Notes under the pieces: generated by a model
The model's database searches: none
Seen by the model: only the letters and a program-made list of their open reading frames with translations
Told to the model about the DNA's origin: nothing
Program-made: the position numbers and the translations under genes
Source of the DNA: Marinobacterium_E sp035458585
GTDB taxonomy: Bacteria; Pseudomonadota; Gammaproteobacteria; Pseudomonadales; Balneatricaceae
Length of the DNA stretch: 64,000 nt
Assembly (NCBI GenBank): GCA_035458585.1
Contig: DATHZN010000056.1
Coordinates: forward strand, 1 to 64,000
Reading direction: 5' to 3'
Shown: positions 49,920 to 58,136 of the stretch, piece after piece
Numbering within the stretch: position 1 is the stretch's first letter
Layout: each line of letters opens with the position of its first letter

Positions 49920-49946
49920 AGGGGGACACATAGGTCCCCCTGTTTT
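49920..49946 (+). terminator. Terminator of the TRAP operon
   Basis: AGGGGGAC (49920-49927), loop ACATAG, GTCCCCCT (49934-49941), then GTTTT (49942-49946). It reaches the convergent Sel1 gene end. Confidence 0.85.
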
Positions 49947-50424
49947 ATTGGAATGGGTAGATATGAGCACGGTAATCTCTAACCAGAATCAGACTCTTTT
50001 CAATCTCCTCTGGTGTCATTTTCTTTACGATCTCCTCAAGGCTGATAGCTGCATCTGGATCTCCGCCAATAGCCGAGAGGGTATACCAGGCGTAGCCACG
50101 AATCAGATCGGGTGCCGGCATACCGCGTCCAACTTCGTAGTACCAGCCTATGCCAGACTGCGCCCCAGGATGACCGCGCAGGCTTGCGCGCAGGTACCAC
50201 TCAAAGGCGCGGATATCGTCCCGCTCAACCCCCGTACCAAGAGCATACATACTGCCGATCAGCTCCTCAGCCTCGGCATTACCAGTTTGAGCCATTGGGT
50301 AAAGCACTTCGAAGGCTTGCTCGTACTCGCCGCGTTCCATCATGTTCTTTGCATCTTCAACATCGATAGCCAACGCTGGAGTTGAAATCGCAATGCAAGT
50401 TGTCAAAAGTAACCTTTTAACCAT
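49945..50424 (-). CDS. Secreted Sel1-repeat protein
   Basis: A 159-residue exported protein. Signal peptide 1-19 ends ALA before IDVEDAKNMMERGEYEQAF. Sel1-like tetratricopeptide-type repeats follow: AEELIGSMYALGTGVERDDIRAFEWYLRA and AQSGIGWYYEVGRGMPAPDLIRGYAWYTLSA. Such proteins bind other proteins in the envelope. The C-terminus MTPEEIEKSLILVRDY recalls short Sel1 proteins in gammaproteobacteria. Its first 32 bases overlap the 5' end of the divergent peroxidase gene. The function is unknown. Confidence 0.83.
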   Translation of the reverse strand: MVKRLLLTTCIAISTPALAIDVEDAKNMMERGEYEQAFEVLYPMAQTGNAEAEELIGSMYALGTGVERDDIRAFEWYLRASLRGHPGAQSGIGWYYEVGRGMPAPDLIRGYAWYTLSAIGGDPDAAISLEEIVKKMTPEEIEKSLILVRDYRAHIYPFQ

Positions 50425-51685
50425 CTTTAGTATTATCTCTTTGCCTGTGTATGCAGAGCTGCCCTGGCAGCCAATCGGTGTAGAGGACTATCTTATCACT
50501 CGACCAGAGGCTGTCGAGTTGGGTCGAAAACTCTTTGCCGATGAGATACTCAGTGGCAACAGAAATATCTCCTGCCAGACTTGTCATCACCCGGAATTTG
50601 GCACTGCAGACGGGCTCTCCCTGGGATTGGGAGAGGGGGCCACAGGTATAGGCCTGCGACGCGAGGCAAACGAGGGTATTCGTAAGCGTGTTCCCCGACA
50701 CTCACCTCATCTGTTCAACCTAGGACACAAGTCTGTGACTGAGCAATTCTGGGATGGACGGGTCTCCATCGATCCTGATGCGCCATCGGGGTATGACAGC
50801 CCAGCCGAGGCCTGGCTACCCCATGGCTTAACTAGCCTCTCTGCGGTTCAGGCCACGCTGCCAGTTACCGCTCAGTTTGAGATGGCTGGAAATACGGGTG
50901 AGAACGAGGTTATTGGTGCTGTTCGCCAGCGTATCGATTACGCCTGGCCCGTGATTGTGGAGCGTGTAATCGCGGATGATGAATATTGGCAATTGATTAG
51001 CGCAGCTTACCCGGAACTGGAGCGTCGTCGCGATACTCGTTATGCCCATCTAGCCAATGCCATTGGCGACTACATGAACTCAGAGTTTCGAAGCTTTAAT
51101 GCGCCAATCGACCGGTTAGCACGTGGCGAAAATATATCGATAACCGCAGATCAGCGGGCCGGCTTGGATCTCTTTTATGGCAAAGCTCAGTGTGGAGAGT
51201 GTCATTCGGGAGCACTCTTTAGCGATGGTAACTACTACTCTCTTGGGCTACCGCCCATGGGACCCGGTCGCACACGCCAATGGGACCCCTGGGCGCGTGA
51301 TCTGGGTCGTATGGCTGTCAGCAATCGAGCGGAGGATGCTTACGCTTTTAAAGTGCCCACGCTGCGAAATCTTTCATTTACCGCACCCTATGGTCATAAC
51401 GGCGCTTATGCAACGTTGCGCGCAATGATTGAGCACCATAATGATCCGATCCATGCACTGGAAAATTATGATCGCACACAGGCAATACTGCCCGAAGCAC
51501 CTCACATTGAGGTCGTTGATTGGATTGGTTTCGCTGATAAGCGCGAGTTGGAGCGCATTAAAAGGTCAGTCGACCTGCAGCCGCTCAACTTAAGCAGTGA
51601 CGAGATTGATCAGATTATTGCCTTTCTTCAGTTACTCGATGAGCCTGAATTGATGGCAAAGCTACAGGCGAGGGCCAAGCCCTAG
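50393..51685 (+). CDS. Di-haem cytochrome c peroxidase family protein (MauG-like)
   Basis: A 430-residue periplasmic di-haem protein. Signal peptide 1-21 ends VYA. The first haem site is C61-C64-H65 (CQTCH), the second C267-C270-H271 (CGECH). The family tail is present: KVPTLRNLSFTAPYGHNGAYATLRAMIEHHN. ATG 50393 (MQVVKSNLL) was chosen because it begins the signal peptide; an in-frame start at 50342 lies deeper in the opposing Sel1 gene. BCCP and MauG-like proteins share this pattern, so hydrogen peroxide reduction is likely but not proven. The promoter must lie inside the Sel1 coding region. Confidence 0.87.
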   Translation: MQVVKSNLLTIFSIISLPVYAELPWQPIGVEDYLITRPEAVELGRKLFADEILSGNRNISCQTCHHPEFGTADGLSLGLGEGATGIGLRREANEGIRKRVPRHSPHLFNLGHKSVTEQFWDGRVSIDPDAPSGYDSPAEAWLPHGLTSLSAVQATLPVTAQFEMAGNTGENEVIGAVRQRIDYAWPVIVERVIADDEYWQLISAAYPELERRRDTRYAHLANAIGDYMNSEFRSFNAPIDRLARGENISITADQRAGLDLFYGKAQCGECHSGALFSDGNYYSLGLPPMGPGRTRQWDPWARDLGRMAVSNRAEDAYAFKVPTLRNLSFTAPYGHNGAYATLRAMIEHHNDPIHALENYDRTQAILPEAPHIEVVDWIGFADKRELERIKRSVDLQPLNLSSDEIDQIIAFLQLLDEPELMAKLQARAKP

Positions 51686-51698
51686 CAGTGTCAGTCAG

Positions 51699-51719
51699 AG
51701 GCCCTTCAAATAAGGGCCT
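51699..51719 (+). terminator. Stem-loop after the di-haem peroxidase gene
   Basis: AGGCCCTT (51699-51706), loop CAAAT, AAGGGCCT (51712-51719), then TTTGG. The stem is perfect over 8 bp. It lies between the convergent peroxidase and ilvA ends. Confidence 0.7.
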
Positions 51720-51796
51720 TTGGATTAAAAACTTTCCAGTGAGGCATGACCTCGCCGTTATGTGCACCAACTAACGGATAAGAGGCTCGGGACGAA

Positions 51797-53311
51797 TCAC
51801 CCGAGGAATAGAGTGTACGCAGGATTCTTGGTCTCATCAAACCAGGTGTATCCCAGCTCATTGAGGTAGTGGTTCACCTTTTCGCGATCCTCGGGAGGTA
51901 CCTCCATCCCCACTAGCACCCGGCCATAAGCAGCGCCATGGTTGCGATAGTGGAACATTGAAATGTTCCAGCGTCCCCCTAACTTGTTGAGAAACTTCAT
52001 CAACGCACCGGGACGTTCCGGGAACTCAAAACGGTAGAGTAATTCGTGCTCTACATGGTCAGGTTTATGCCCTCCGACCATGTAACGGATGTGCAGTTTG
52101 GCCATCTCGTTATCGGTCAGATCCACCACCTGATCAAGTTCTTGCTCTAGCTCAGACATCAGTTCAGCACGACCTCCGTGATCCGGATTGATCTGCACGC
52201 CGGCAAAAACAATTGCCTCCTGACTATCAGAGTAGCGGTAGTTAAACTCTGTAATGTTGCGGTTGCCTAGTACCTTACAGAAGTTCTTGAACGCGCCCGG
52301 ACGCTCAGGTATCTGAGCCGCGATCAGCATTTCGCGTTTTTCCCCAAGCTCTGAGCGTTCGGCTATGTGCCGTAGTCGGTCAAAGTTGACGTTTGCACCT
52401 GAGTTGATCGCAATTAACGTCTTACCTACGCACTTCTCACGTTCAGCATAGGCCTTGAGCCCTGCAACAGCGAGTGCTCCCGCTGGCTCTGATATTGAAC
52501 GGGTATCATCGTAGATATCTTTCACGGCGGCACAAATTTCGTCAACAGAGACGGTGATCACCTCGTCGACATGATCTTTGCAGATGTCCCAGGTGTGCTC
52601 GCCAATCTGTGCAACCGCCACGCCATCGGCAAAGATACCCACAGTGTCTAGAACGGCGCGATGCCCAGCCTTCATCGCCAGCTCCAGGCAGGCAGACTCA
52701 ACAAACTCCACGCCAATAACTTTAGTCTCTGGACGTAGATATTTAACGTAAGCAGCGACGCCAGCGATTAAGCCACCGCCACCTACAGGGACGAAAATAG
52801 CATCAATAGGGCCGGTGTGCTGGCGCAGGATCTCCATTCCTACAGTGCCTTGGCCTGCGATCACTTCCATGTCGTCATAGGGGGGGATGTAGGTCAGCCC
52901 CTTTTCTTCCATCAGTTTCTGGGCGTGCAGACGCGCATCATCGAATGCATCACCATGGAGTACTGCGCGACCACCCATGCGCTTCACATTGTCCACCTTT
53001 ACCGACGGCGTGGTCTTGGGCATAACAATGGTAGCCTTGATTCCAAGATGCCGGGCTGAGAAAGCGACGCCCTGAGCGTGGTTGCCTGCTGAAGCGGTAA
53101 TGACGCCTCGGGCTTTCTCCTCGTCAGTCAACTGGACCATACGGTTGTAAGCGCCACGAATCTTGAAAGAGAAGACGGGCTGTTCATCTTCACGTTTTAA
53201 CAGCACTCTGTTGTTAAGACGCTCAGAGAGACCACGTGCCTCGTCCAGTGGCGTCTGCACAGCAACGTCGTAGACGCGTGCCTCAAGAATTTTACGGATG
53301 TAGCGTTGCAT
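51797..53311 (-). CDS. ilvA: Biosynthetic threonine ammonia-lyase
   Basis: A 504-residue PLP enzyme that deaminates L-threonine to 2-oxobutanoate for isoleucine synthesis. The PLP lysine is K50 in FSFKIRGAYNRM, and the phosphate-binding loop VGGGGLIAG is present. The C-terminal half (about 325-504) holds two ACT-like domains (IPERPGAFKNFCKVLGNRNITEFNYR and FPERPGALMKFLNKLGGRWNISMFHYR), giving isoleucine/valine feedback in the long IlvA type. Length matches E. coli IlvA (514). It is divergent from rpiA, as in many gammaproteobacteria. Confidence 0.96.
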   Translation of the reverse strand: MQRYIRKILEARVYDVAVQTPLDEARGLSERLNNRVLLKREDEQPVFSFKIRGAYNRMVQLTDEEKARGVITASAGNHAQGVAFSARHLGIKATIVMPKTTPSVKVDNVKRMGGRAVLHGDAFDDARLHAQKLMEEKGLTYIPPYDDMEVIAGQGTVGMEILRQHTGPIDAIFVPVGGGGLIAGVAAYVKYLRPETKVIGVEFVESACLELAMKAGHRAVLDTVGIFADGVAVAQIGEHTWDICKDHVDEVITVSVDEICAAVKDIYDDTRSISEPAGALAVAGLKAYAEREKCVGKTLIAINSGANVNFDRLRHIAERSELGEKREMLIAAQIPERPGAFKNFCKVLGNRNITEFNYRYSDSQEAIVFAGVQINPDHGGRAELMSELEQELDQVVDLTDNEMAKLHIRYMVGGHKPDHVEHELLYRFEFPERPGALMKFLNKLGGRWNISMFHYRNHGAAYGRVLVGMEVPPEDREKVNHYLNELGYTWFDETKNPAYTLFLG

Positions 53312-53434
53312 AGTCTGGGATACCCACAGGAGAGATCATTTACTGAGGCCAAATGGTATAGATTTGGGCTAATTTCGTCTACATAACTACCCATTTCACG
53401 TATAATCGACACAGCTTTCTATGAGATATGTCTG

Positions 53435-54109
53435 ATGATCCAAGATGAAATGAAACGTGCCGTGGCTCAGGCGGCGATCGACTATGTTGTGCCAAAGCTC
53501 AAAGCAGACGATGTGATCGGCATCGGTACTGGCTCAACAGCCAACTGCTTCATCGATGCGCTGGCAGAGCATAAAGCGAAGTTTCACTCCGCTGTTGCCA
53601 GCTCTGAAGCCTCCGCAGACCGTTTGCGGTCACACGGCATCGAGGTGGTTGACCTGAATACCACTGGTGGCTTGGAGTTTTACATCGATGGTGCAGACGA
53701 GTTTGATCCGCACCTCAATCTGATCAAAGGCGGCGGCGCCGCGTTAACACGTGAAAAGATTGTTGCTGGCGCCGCTAAAGAGTTCGTATGTATTGTCGAT
53801 CAAACAAAGCAAGTCCAGACTTTGGGTGCCTTCCCCTTACCCGTCGAAGTTATCCCCATGGCGCGCTCTTACGTAGCGCGTGAGTTAGTTAGGTTGGGTG
53901 GAGAGCCGGAGTATCGTCAGGGTGTAGTGACGGATAACGCCAATGTTATTCTTGATGTGCACAACATGGATATTCTTGACCCGAAGGCGCTTGAGGATCA
54001 GATCAATAACATCCCGGGTGTGGTGACGGTGGGTCTGTTCGCGCTCAGAGGAGCGGACCTGTTGTTGATGTCGACGCCAGACGGTGTTGAGACAATCAAA
54101 GCGCAATAG
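53435..54109 (+). CDS. rpiA: Ribose-5-phosphate isomerase A
   Basis: A 224-residue cytoplasmic enzyme interconverting ribose 5-phosphate and ribulose 5-phosphate in the pentose phosphate pathway. IGIGTGSTANCFIDAL, ASSEASADRL, YIDGADEFDPHLNLIKGGGAALTREKIVA and LGAFPLPVEVIPMA are family signatures. Length matches RpiA (about 220). TATAAT at 53401-53406 is a good -10 box 29 bases before the start, with only a weak -35. It would also handle pentulose phosphates from polyol catabolism, but it is a general housekeeping gene. Confidence 0.96.
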   Translation: MIQDEMKRAVAQAAIDYVVPKLKADDVIGIGTGSTANCFIDALAEHKAKFHSAVASSEASADRLRSHGIEVVDLNTTGGLEFYIDGADEFDPHLNLIKGGGAALTREKIVAGAAKEFVCIVDQTKQVQTLGAFPLPVEVIPMARSYVARELVRLGGEPEYRQGVVTDNANVILDVHNMDILDPKALEDQINNIPGVVTVGLFALRGADLLLMSTPDGVETIKAQ

Positions 54110-54118
54110 GAACTCGGC

Positions 54119-54287
54119 TCCAGCAACGGTCGATCGACTGGTTGCTGGAACTGACCGCTAGAAGAAGTTGAAAGGTTAAGGGTTAGTATCTCTAAATGGC
54201 CGCGATTAAAGCGGCTTTAACGTGAAGCTAGAGTTTGCTGACCCGGTCATCAACCAGTTCGCCAACGCCAGAGGCACTTCGTGCCTC
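54119..54287. terminator. Hairpin cluster between convergent rpiA and ugpQ
   Basis: Three stems lie in the 224-base gap 54110-54333. TCCAGCAAC (54119-54127) pairs with GTTGCTGGA (54141-54149) just after rpiA. GCCGC (54199-54203) pairs with GCGGC (54211-54215), followed by TTTAA. GAGGCAC (54271-54277) pairs with GTGCCTC (54281-54287) nearer ugpQ. None has a long U-tract. No gene was seen here. Confidence 0.55.
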
Positions 54288-54333
54288 CCCGTCTCAACTC
54301 CCATAAAACTTCTCTATATCAACGATCAGCCTC

Positions 54334-55272
54334 TCACATCCTCAGCAAAGCTAAGGCCCTCTCTGGGTAGTCAGTGATAATGCCATCAACGCCAATCTGA
54401 TTGAGTCTGAGAATCTCTTCATCCGCGTTTACCGTCCAGACATTCACCGCCAGGCCAAGATCATGGGCCTGAGCAAGGTTCTCTTGGGTAAGATCGCTGT
54501 AATGTGGGCACCAGACGATTCCACCTTCATCCGCTATCAACTCCCAGGTCCGCTTCTCGACCGCGCTAAGACCTGCCATCCAAGGCGAGTGCAAGAATAT
54601 ATTTGGCTGCATGGGAGGATTAGGGCGCTCGAAGTAGGTGAGGTAGCCTCGGTGCAAATCAGGGCTCTGCTGCTTGAGTGCTGCAAGGACTCGCCAATCA
54701 AAGGAAGAGACCAGAGTCTGTTCGCTCAAGCCATACTCTTTGATCAGATCGCTGGTCGCTTGTGCCAGGCGCTCAGGCGAGGCGCTTAGGTCAAAACGGT
54801 CGGCATATGATTTAATCTCCACATTAGCTAGCATCTGAGGATGATCTTTTATCCAATCGAAGACTTCAGACAGGGTAGGAATTCGCGCCCCATCAACCGC
54901 TTGTTGTTCTGGATAGCGTAGCTGGTAATCAGTGCCGAGACGCGCACGACCGATGTCGAAGGATTGAAGGGTTTCGAGCGGTGTTTCAATGACCTTAGGG
55001 CCCCGATCTTCGAGCCAGTTCCCCTCACTATCCCTTGTGTGCGCCGCAGGTACATAGGGGTCATGTATCAAAACTAACTCACCGTCGGCAGTCATCTGAA
55101 TATCAAATTCAACTGCTGCTGGTTCGGTCTGGTAAAGACCCGCAAGGTAGATAAAGCTCTCCAACGTGTTTTCTGGGAGCACCCCGCGCGCACCTCGGTG
55201 ACCGTATATTCGCGCATTTGAACCTGCGCTTCGGCGCAACCTGTTGAGCATCTGCATGCGTTGCACAGCCAT
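54334..55272 (-). CDS. ugpQ: Glycerophosphodiester phosphodiesterase
   Basis: A 312-residue GDPD-family TIM-barrel enzyme that splits glycerophosphodiesters into sn-glycerol 3-phosphate and an alcohol. Catalytic blocks: YGHRGARGVLPENTLESF (HR-G and E) and VEFDIQMTADGELVLIHDP (E-x-D and H). A C-terminal NVWTVNADEEI segment and GVDGIITDYP are also typical. It has no signal peptide, so it acts in the cytoplasm like E. coli UgpQ, on diesters imported by UgpBAEC. The start overlaps the ugpC stop by one base (TAATG). It is longer than E. coli UgpQ (247) because of an N-terminal lead and mid-domain inserts. Confidence 0.92.
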   Translation of the reverse strand: MAVQRMQMLNRLRRSAGSNARIYGHRGARGVLPENTLESFIYLAGLYQTEPAAVEFDIQMTADGELVLIHDPYVPAAHTRDSEGNWLEDRGPKVIETPLETLQSFDIGRARLGTDYQLRYPEQQAVDGARIPTLSEVFDWIKDHPQMLANVEIKSYADRFDLSASPERLAQATSDLIKEYGLSEQTLVSSFDWRVLAALKQQSPDLHRGYLTYFERPNPPMQPNIFLHSPWMAGLSAVEKRTWELIADEGGIVWCPHYSDLTQENLAQAHDLGLAVNVWTVNADEEILRLNQIGVDGIITDYPERALALLRM

Positions 55273-56321
55273 TAAATCCGCAACCCCGTCTCTTGACTGA
55301 ACAGGTGTAATTTTTCTGGAAGCACTGAGAAGCGCATTCTCTTTCCTTGATGTGCAAACAGGTGAACCCCGGGCAAGCTTGCAGTGAAGCTGTCACCTAA
55401 ACCAGTAATAAAACCGTGTATCAAGGTATTGGCACCGAGTGGCTCGCTCAGTTGCACCGATATCTCCAGCGGGCCCTGTTCATCAGCAATCAGATCTTCA
55501 GGTCGTATTCCAAGTTTCACAACCCCATCGGGTCGGTCTGTGGTGGCGATCTGCTTGTCTCCCAACAGAAGATTGCCCTGATCGATACGAGCATCCACCA
55601 CATTCATCGCAGGGCTACCGATAAACTGAGCGCTAAATAAGGTTCGGGGGGTCTCATAAACCTCAAGAGGCGTACCAATTTGCTCAGCAACGCCCCCATT
55701 CATAACAATCATTCGATCTGCCATCGTCATCGCTTCAACTTGATCGTGGGTGACGTAAAGCGACGTGATACCCAGTTTTGACTGTAACTCTTTTATCTCG
55801 AGGCGCATCTGTACACGTAACTTTGCGTCCAGGTTGGATAGCGGTTCATCGAATAGAAATACGGCGGGCTCGCGAACAATAGCGCGGCCCATCGCGACAC
55901 GCTGACGTTGTCCCCCGGAGAGTTGTTTTGGGCGGCGATCGAGCAGTTCTTCGAGTTGTAAAAGACGCGCAGCTTCTAGAACTTTTTTCTGGATTTCCGG
56001 CTTTGGCAGGCCGGCGATCTTTAGTCCATAGCCCATATTCTGCTCTACCGTCATGTGCGGGTAGAGTGCGTAGTTCTGGAAAACCATGGCGATATCACGA
56101 TCCATCGGTTCTTTATCGTTCGCCCGCTCTCCGTCAATCAGAACATCACCCGAGCTAATGGTCTCAAGTCCTGCGACCATTCTCAGCAGAGTAGATTTGC
56201 CACATCCTGATGGCCCAACTATGACTATGAACTCACCGTCTTGAATATCAACGTCGATACCATGTATGACATCGGTTGAACCAAAGCTTTTTTTGACATT
56301 TTTGAGTGAAACAGTCGCCAT
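55272..56321 (-). CDS. ugpC: sn-Glycerol-3-phosphate ABC transporter ATPase
   Basis: A 349-residue MalK-family ATPase. Walker A GPSGCGKST, signature LSGGQRQR, Walker B FLFDEPLSNLD, H-loop VTHDQ, all intact. VFQNYALYPHMTVEQNMGYGLK is the standard Q-loop region. C-terminal TOBE-type domain from about 235, with LGIRPEDL. It powers UgpA and UgpE. The gene order ugpB-A-E-C-Q is the same as in E. coli. It lies 1 base after ugpE and overlaps ugpQ by one base. Confidence 0.93.
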   Translation of the reverse strand: MATVSLKNVKKSFGSTDVIHGIDVDIQDGEFIVIVGPSGCGKSTLLRMVAGLETISSGDVLIDGERANDKEPMDRDIAMVFQNYALYPHMTVEQNMGYGLKIAGLPKPEIQKKVLEAARLLQLEELLDRRPKQLSGGQRQRVAMGRAIVREPAVFLFDEPLSNLDAKLRVQMRLEIKELQSKLGITSLYVTHDQVEAMTMADRMIVMNGGVAEQIGTPLEVYETPRTLFSAQFIGSPAMNVVDARIDQGNLLLGDKQIATTDRPDGVVKLGIRPEDLIADEQGPLEISVQLSEPLGANTLIHGFITGLGDSFTASLPGVHLFAHQGKRMRFSVLPEKLHLFSQETGLRI

Positions 56322-56322
56322 C

Positions 56323-57180
56323 TTATTTCTCGCTGTCTACCAGGCCACGGATAAATAGTTTTTGCATAGAGATCACAACAATAACCGGTGGGATCATTGC
56401 TAGGATTGAGGTCGCCATAATGACCGGCCACTCGGCTACGTCGTCACCGGACGGGAACATCTGTTTGATACCCATCACGATGGTGTTCATCGACGGGTCG
56501 GTGGTTATCAACAGCGGCCAGAGGTATTGGTTCCAGCCGTAGATGAAAAGAATCACAAACAGCGCGGCCACGTTTGTACGGCTCATAGGTACGACGATAT
56601 CGATGAAGAACCGCATTGGACTTGCGCCATCCACACGCGCGGCTTCAGCTAACTCATCTGGGATCGTCAGGAAAAACTGTCTGAACAGGAAAGTAGCCGT
56701 TGCTGAGGCGATAAGGGGCAATATCAGACCGGAATAGCTGTTCAGCATGCCGAAACCCGCAATCACTTCGTAGGTCGGTACAATTCTTACCTCTACTGGC
56801 AGCATGAGTGTCAAAAAGATGAGCCAGAAGAAGAAACTACGACCCGGAAAACGGAAGTAGACGATCGCAAAGGCTGACAGTAACGAGATAATGATTTTTC
56901 CAACGGCAATGCCGATCGCCATGATCAATGAATTAACCAACATACTGGCGACCGGTATATTAACCCCCTGGAACAGCGCCGCACTGTAGTTTTCCCAAAA
57001 CTGGTCGCCGGGTAGAAGGGGCATCGGGGGCTGTACGATCTCAGGCTGAGTTACTGTAGAGGCAACAAAGGCGAGCCAGATCGGAAAAAATATGATCAGT
57101 ACACCGACAATCATAAATAGATGTGTCAGCCACAAGCCCATGCCGCGTTTCTCGACCATGCCATGTGTTTCAGTAGCCAT
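56323..57180 (-). CDS. ugpE: sn-Glycerol-3-phosphate ABC transporter permease UgpE
   Basis: A 285-residue MalG-type inner-membrane permease with six likely membrane segments (first about 16-36). LPGDQFWENYSAALFQG fits UgpE. The EAA loop is ELAEAARVDGASPMRFFIDIVVPMS. The C-terminal NQYLWPLLITTDPSMNTIVMGIKQMFPSGD segment is characteristic of UgpE, and it ends KLFIRGLVDSEK. It is coupled to ugpA by a one-base overlap (TGATG). Confidence 0.93.
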   Translation of the reverse strand: MATETHGMVEKRGMGLWLTHLFMIVGVLIIFFPIWLAFVASTVTQPEIVQPPMPLLPGDQFWENYSAALFQGVNIPVASMLVNSLIMAIGIAVGKIIISLLSAFAIVYFRFPGRSFFFWLIFLTLMLPVEVRIVPTYEVIAGFGMLNSYSGLILPLIASATATFLFRQFFLTIPDELAEAARVDGASPMRFFIDIVVPMSRTNVAALFVILFIYGWNQYLWPLLITTDPSMNTIVMGIKQMFPSGDDVAEWPVIMATSILAMIPPVIVVISMQKLFIRGLVDSEK

Positions 57181-58061
57181 CAGTAGTGAACTCTCTTTTC
57201 GACATATTTAAATTGCAGCACCGTGAGCAGGCCGACGACGATCAACAATATGACGGATTGGGCAGACGACGAGCCTAGGTCCTGAGCGACAAATCCGTCG
57301 GTAAAGACCTTGTACACCAAAATTGTGGTGGACTGCTGGGGGCCGCCACTGGTGATCGTGTGTATAACACCAAAGGTCTCGAAGAAGGCGTAGACGACAT
57401 TGACGACCAACAGGAAGAAGGTCGTTGGCGACAGCAGGGGGAGCACAATCGTGAAGAAGCGACGCCAAAACCTTGCCCCGTCGATTGCAGCAGCTTCAAT
57501 AATCGATCGGGGAACCGCTTGAAGTGCAGCGAAAAAGAACAAAAAGTTGTAGCTGATGCGCCCCCAGGCTGAGGCGATAACTACTAGTCCCATCGCTTCG
57601 TCACCATTCAATACATGGTTCCAATCATAGCCCAGTTGTCCCAGGTACCAGGAGACGACCCCGACTCGTGTATTGAACATGAATAACCAGAGTACACCGG
57701 CTACTGCAGGTGCGACCGCGTAGGGCCAGATTAGCAATGTTCGATAAGTTCCAGACCCTTTTATCAGCCGGTCGGCAAGCACTGCAAGGAACAGCGCAGG
57801 CACCATAGAGGCAAGTGTAACAAGCAGCGAAAAGAGCGCGGTCGTAACGAAAGATGCGCGGTAATACTTATCAGAGAATAGGTATTCAAAGTTACCTAAA
57901 CCAACAAACTGCTTGGAGAGACCAAAGGGGTCTGGGATGTAAAGTGACTGAAAAACGGCCTGACCGGCCGGATAGAAAAAAAAGATACCCGAGATTATGA
58001 GTTGGGGTGCTATCAACAGAAGTGGCAGCAACCAGCCCTTGAAAGTGACGCGTTTTTCCAT
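57180..58061 (-). CDS. ugpA: sn-Glycerol-3-phosphate ABC transporter permease UgpA
   Basis: A 293-residue MalF-type permease with six likely membrane segments; TM1 (about 10-32) is FKGWLLPLLLIAPQLIISGIFFFYPA. QSLYIPDPFGLSKQFVGLGNFEYLFSDKYY and the EAA-type loop IIEAAAIDGARFWRRFFTIVLPLLSP match UgpA. TSGGPQQSTTILVYKVFTDGFVAQDLGSSSAQSVIL is a typical UgpA C-terminal stretch. It heads the membrane part of the operon, 75 bases after ugpB with a strong hairpin in between. Confidence 0.93.
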   Translation of the reverse strand: MEKRVTFKGWLLPLLLIAPQLIISGIFFFYPAGQAVFQSLYIPDPFGLSKQFVGLGNFEYLFSDKYYRASFVTTALFSLLVTLASMVPALFLAVLADRLIKGSGTYRTLLIWPYAVAPAVAGVLWLFMFNTRVGVVSWYLGQLGYDWNHVLNGDEAMGLVVIASAWGRISYNFLFFFAALQAVPRSIIEAAAIDGARFWRRFFTIVLPLLSPTTFFLLVVNVVYAFFETFGVIHTITSGGPQQSTTILVYKVFTDGFVAQDLGSSSAQSVILLIVVGLLTVLQFKYVEKRVHY

Positions 58062-58098
58062 AGTGGGACGGCTTACACGCAGTTAAAAAGAGAGAGTG

Positions 58099-58128
58099 AA
58101 GCGGCGGGTACAAAGGTACCCGCCGCTT
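58099..58128 (-). other. Perfect 13-bp stem-loop between ugpB and ugpA
   Basis: A 13-base arm (58099-58111) and its exact complement (58116-58128) enclose a 4-base loop. It lies 8 bases downstream of ugpB on the minus strand, with a weak T-rich stretch after it. Expected effect: stabilised or partly terminated ugpB message. The pair is G+C rich. Confidence 0.8.
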
Positions 58129-58136
58129 TGGGGCTT

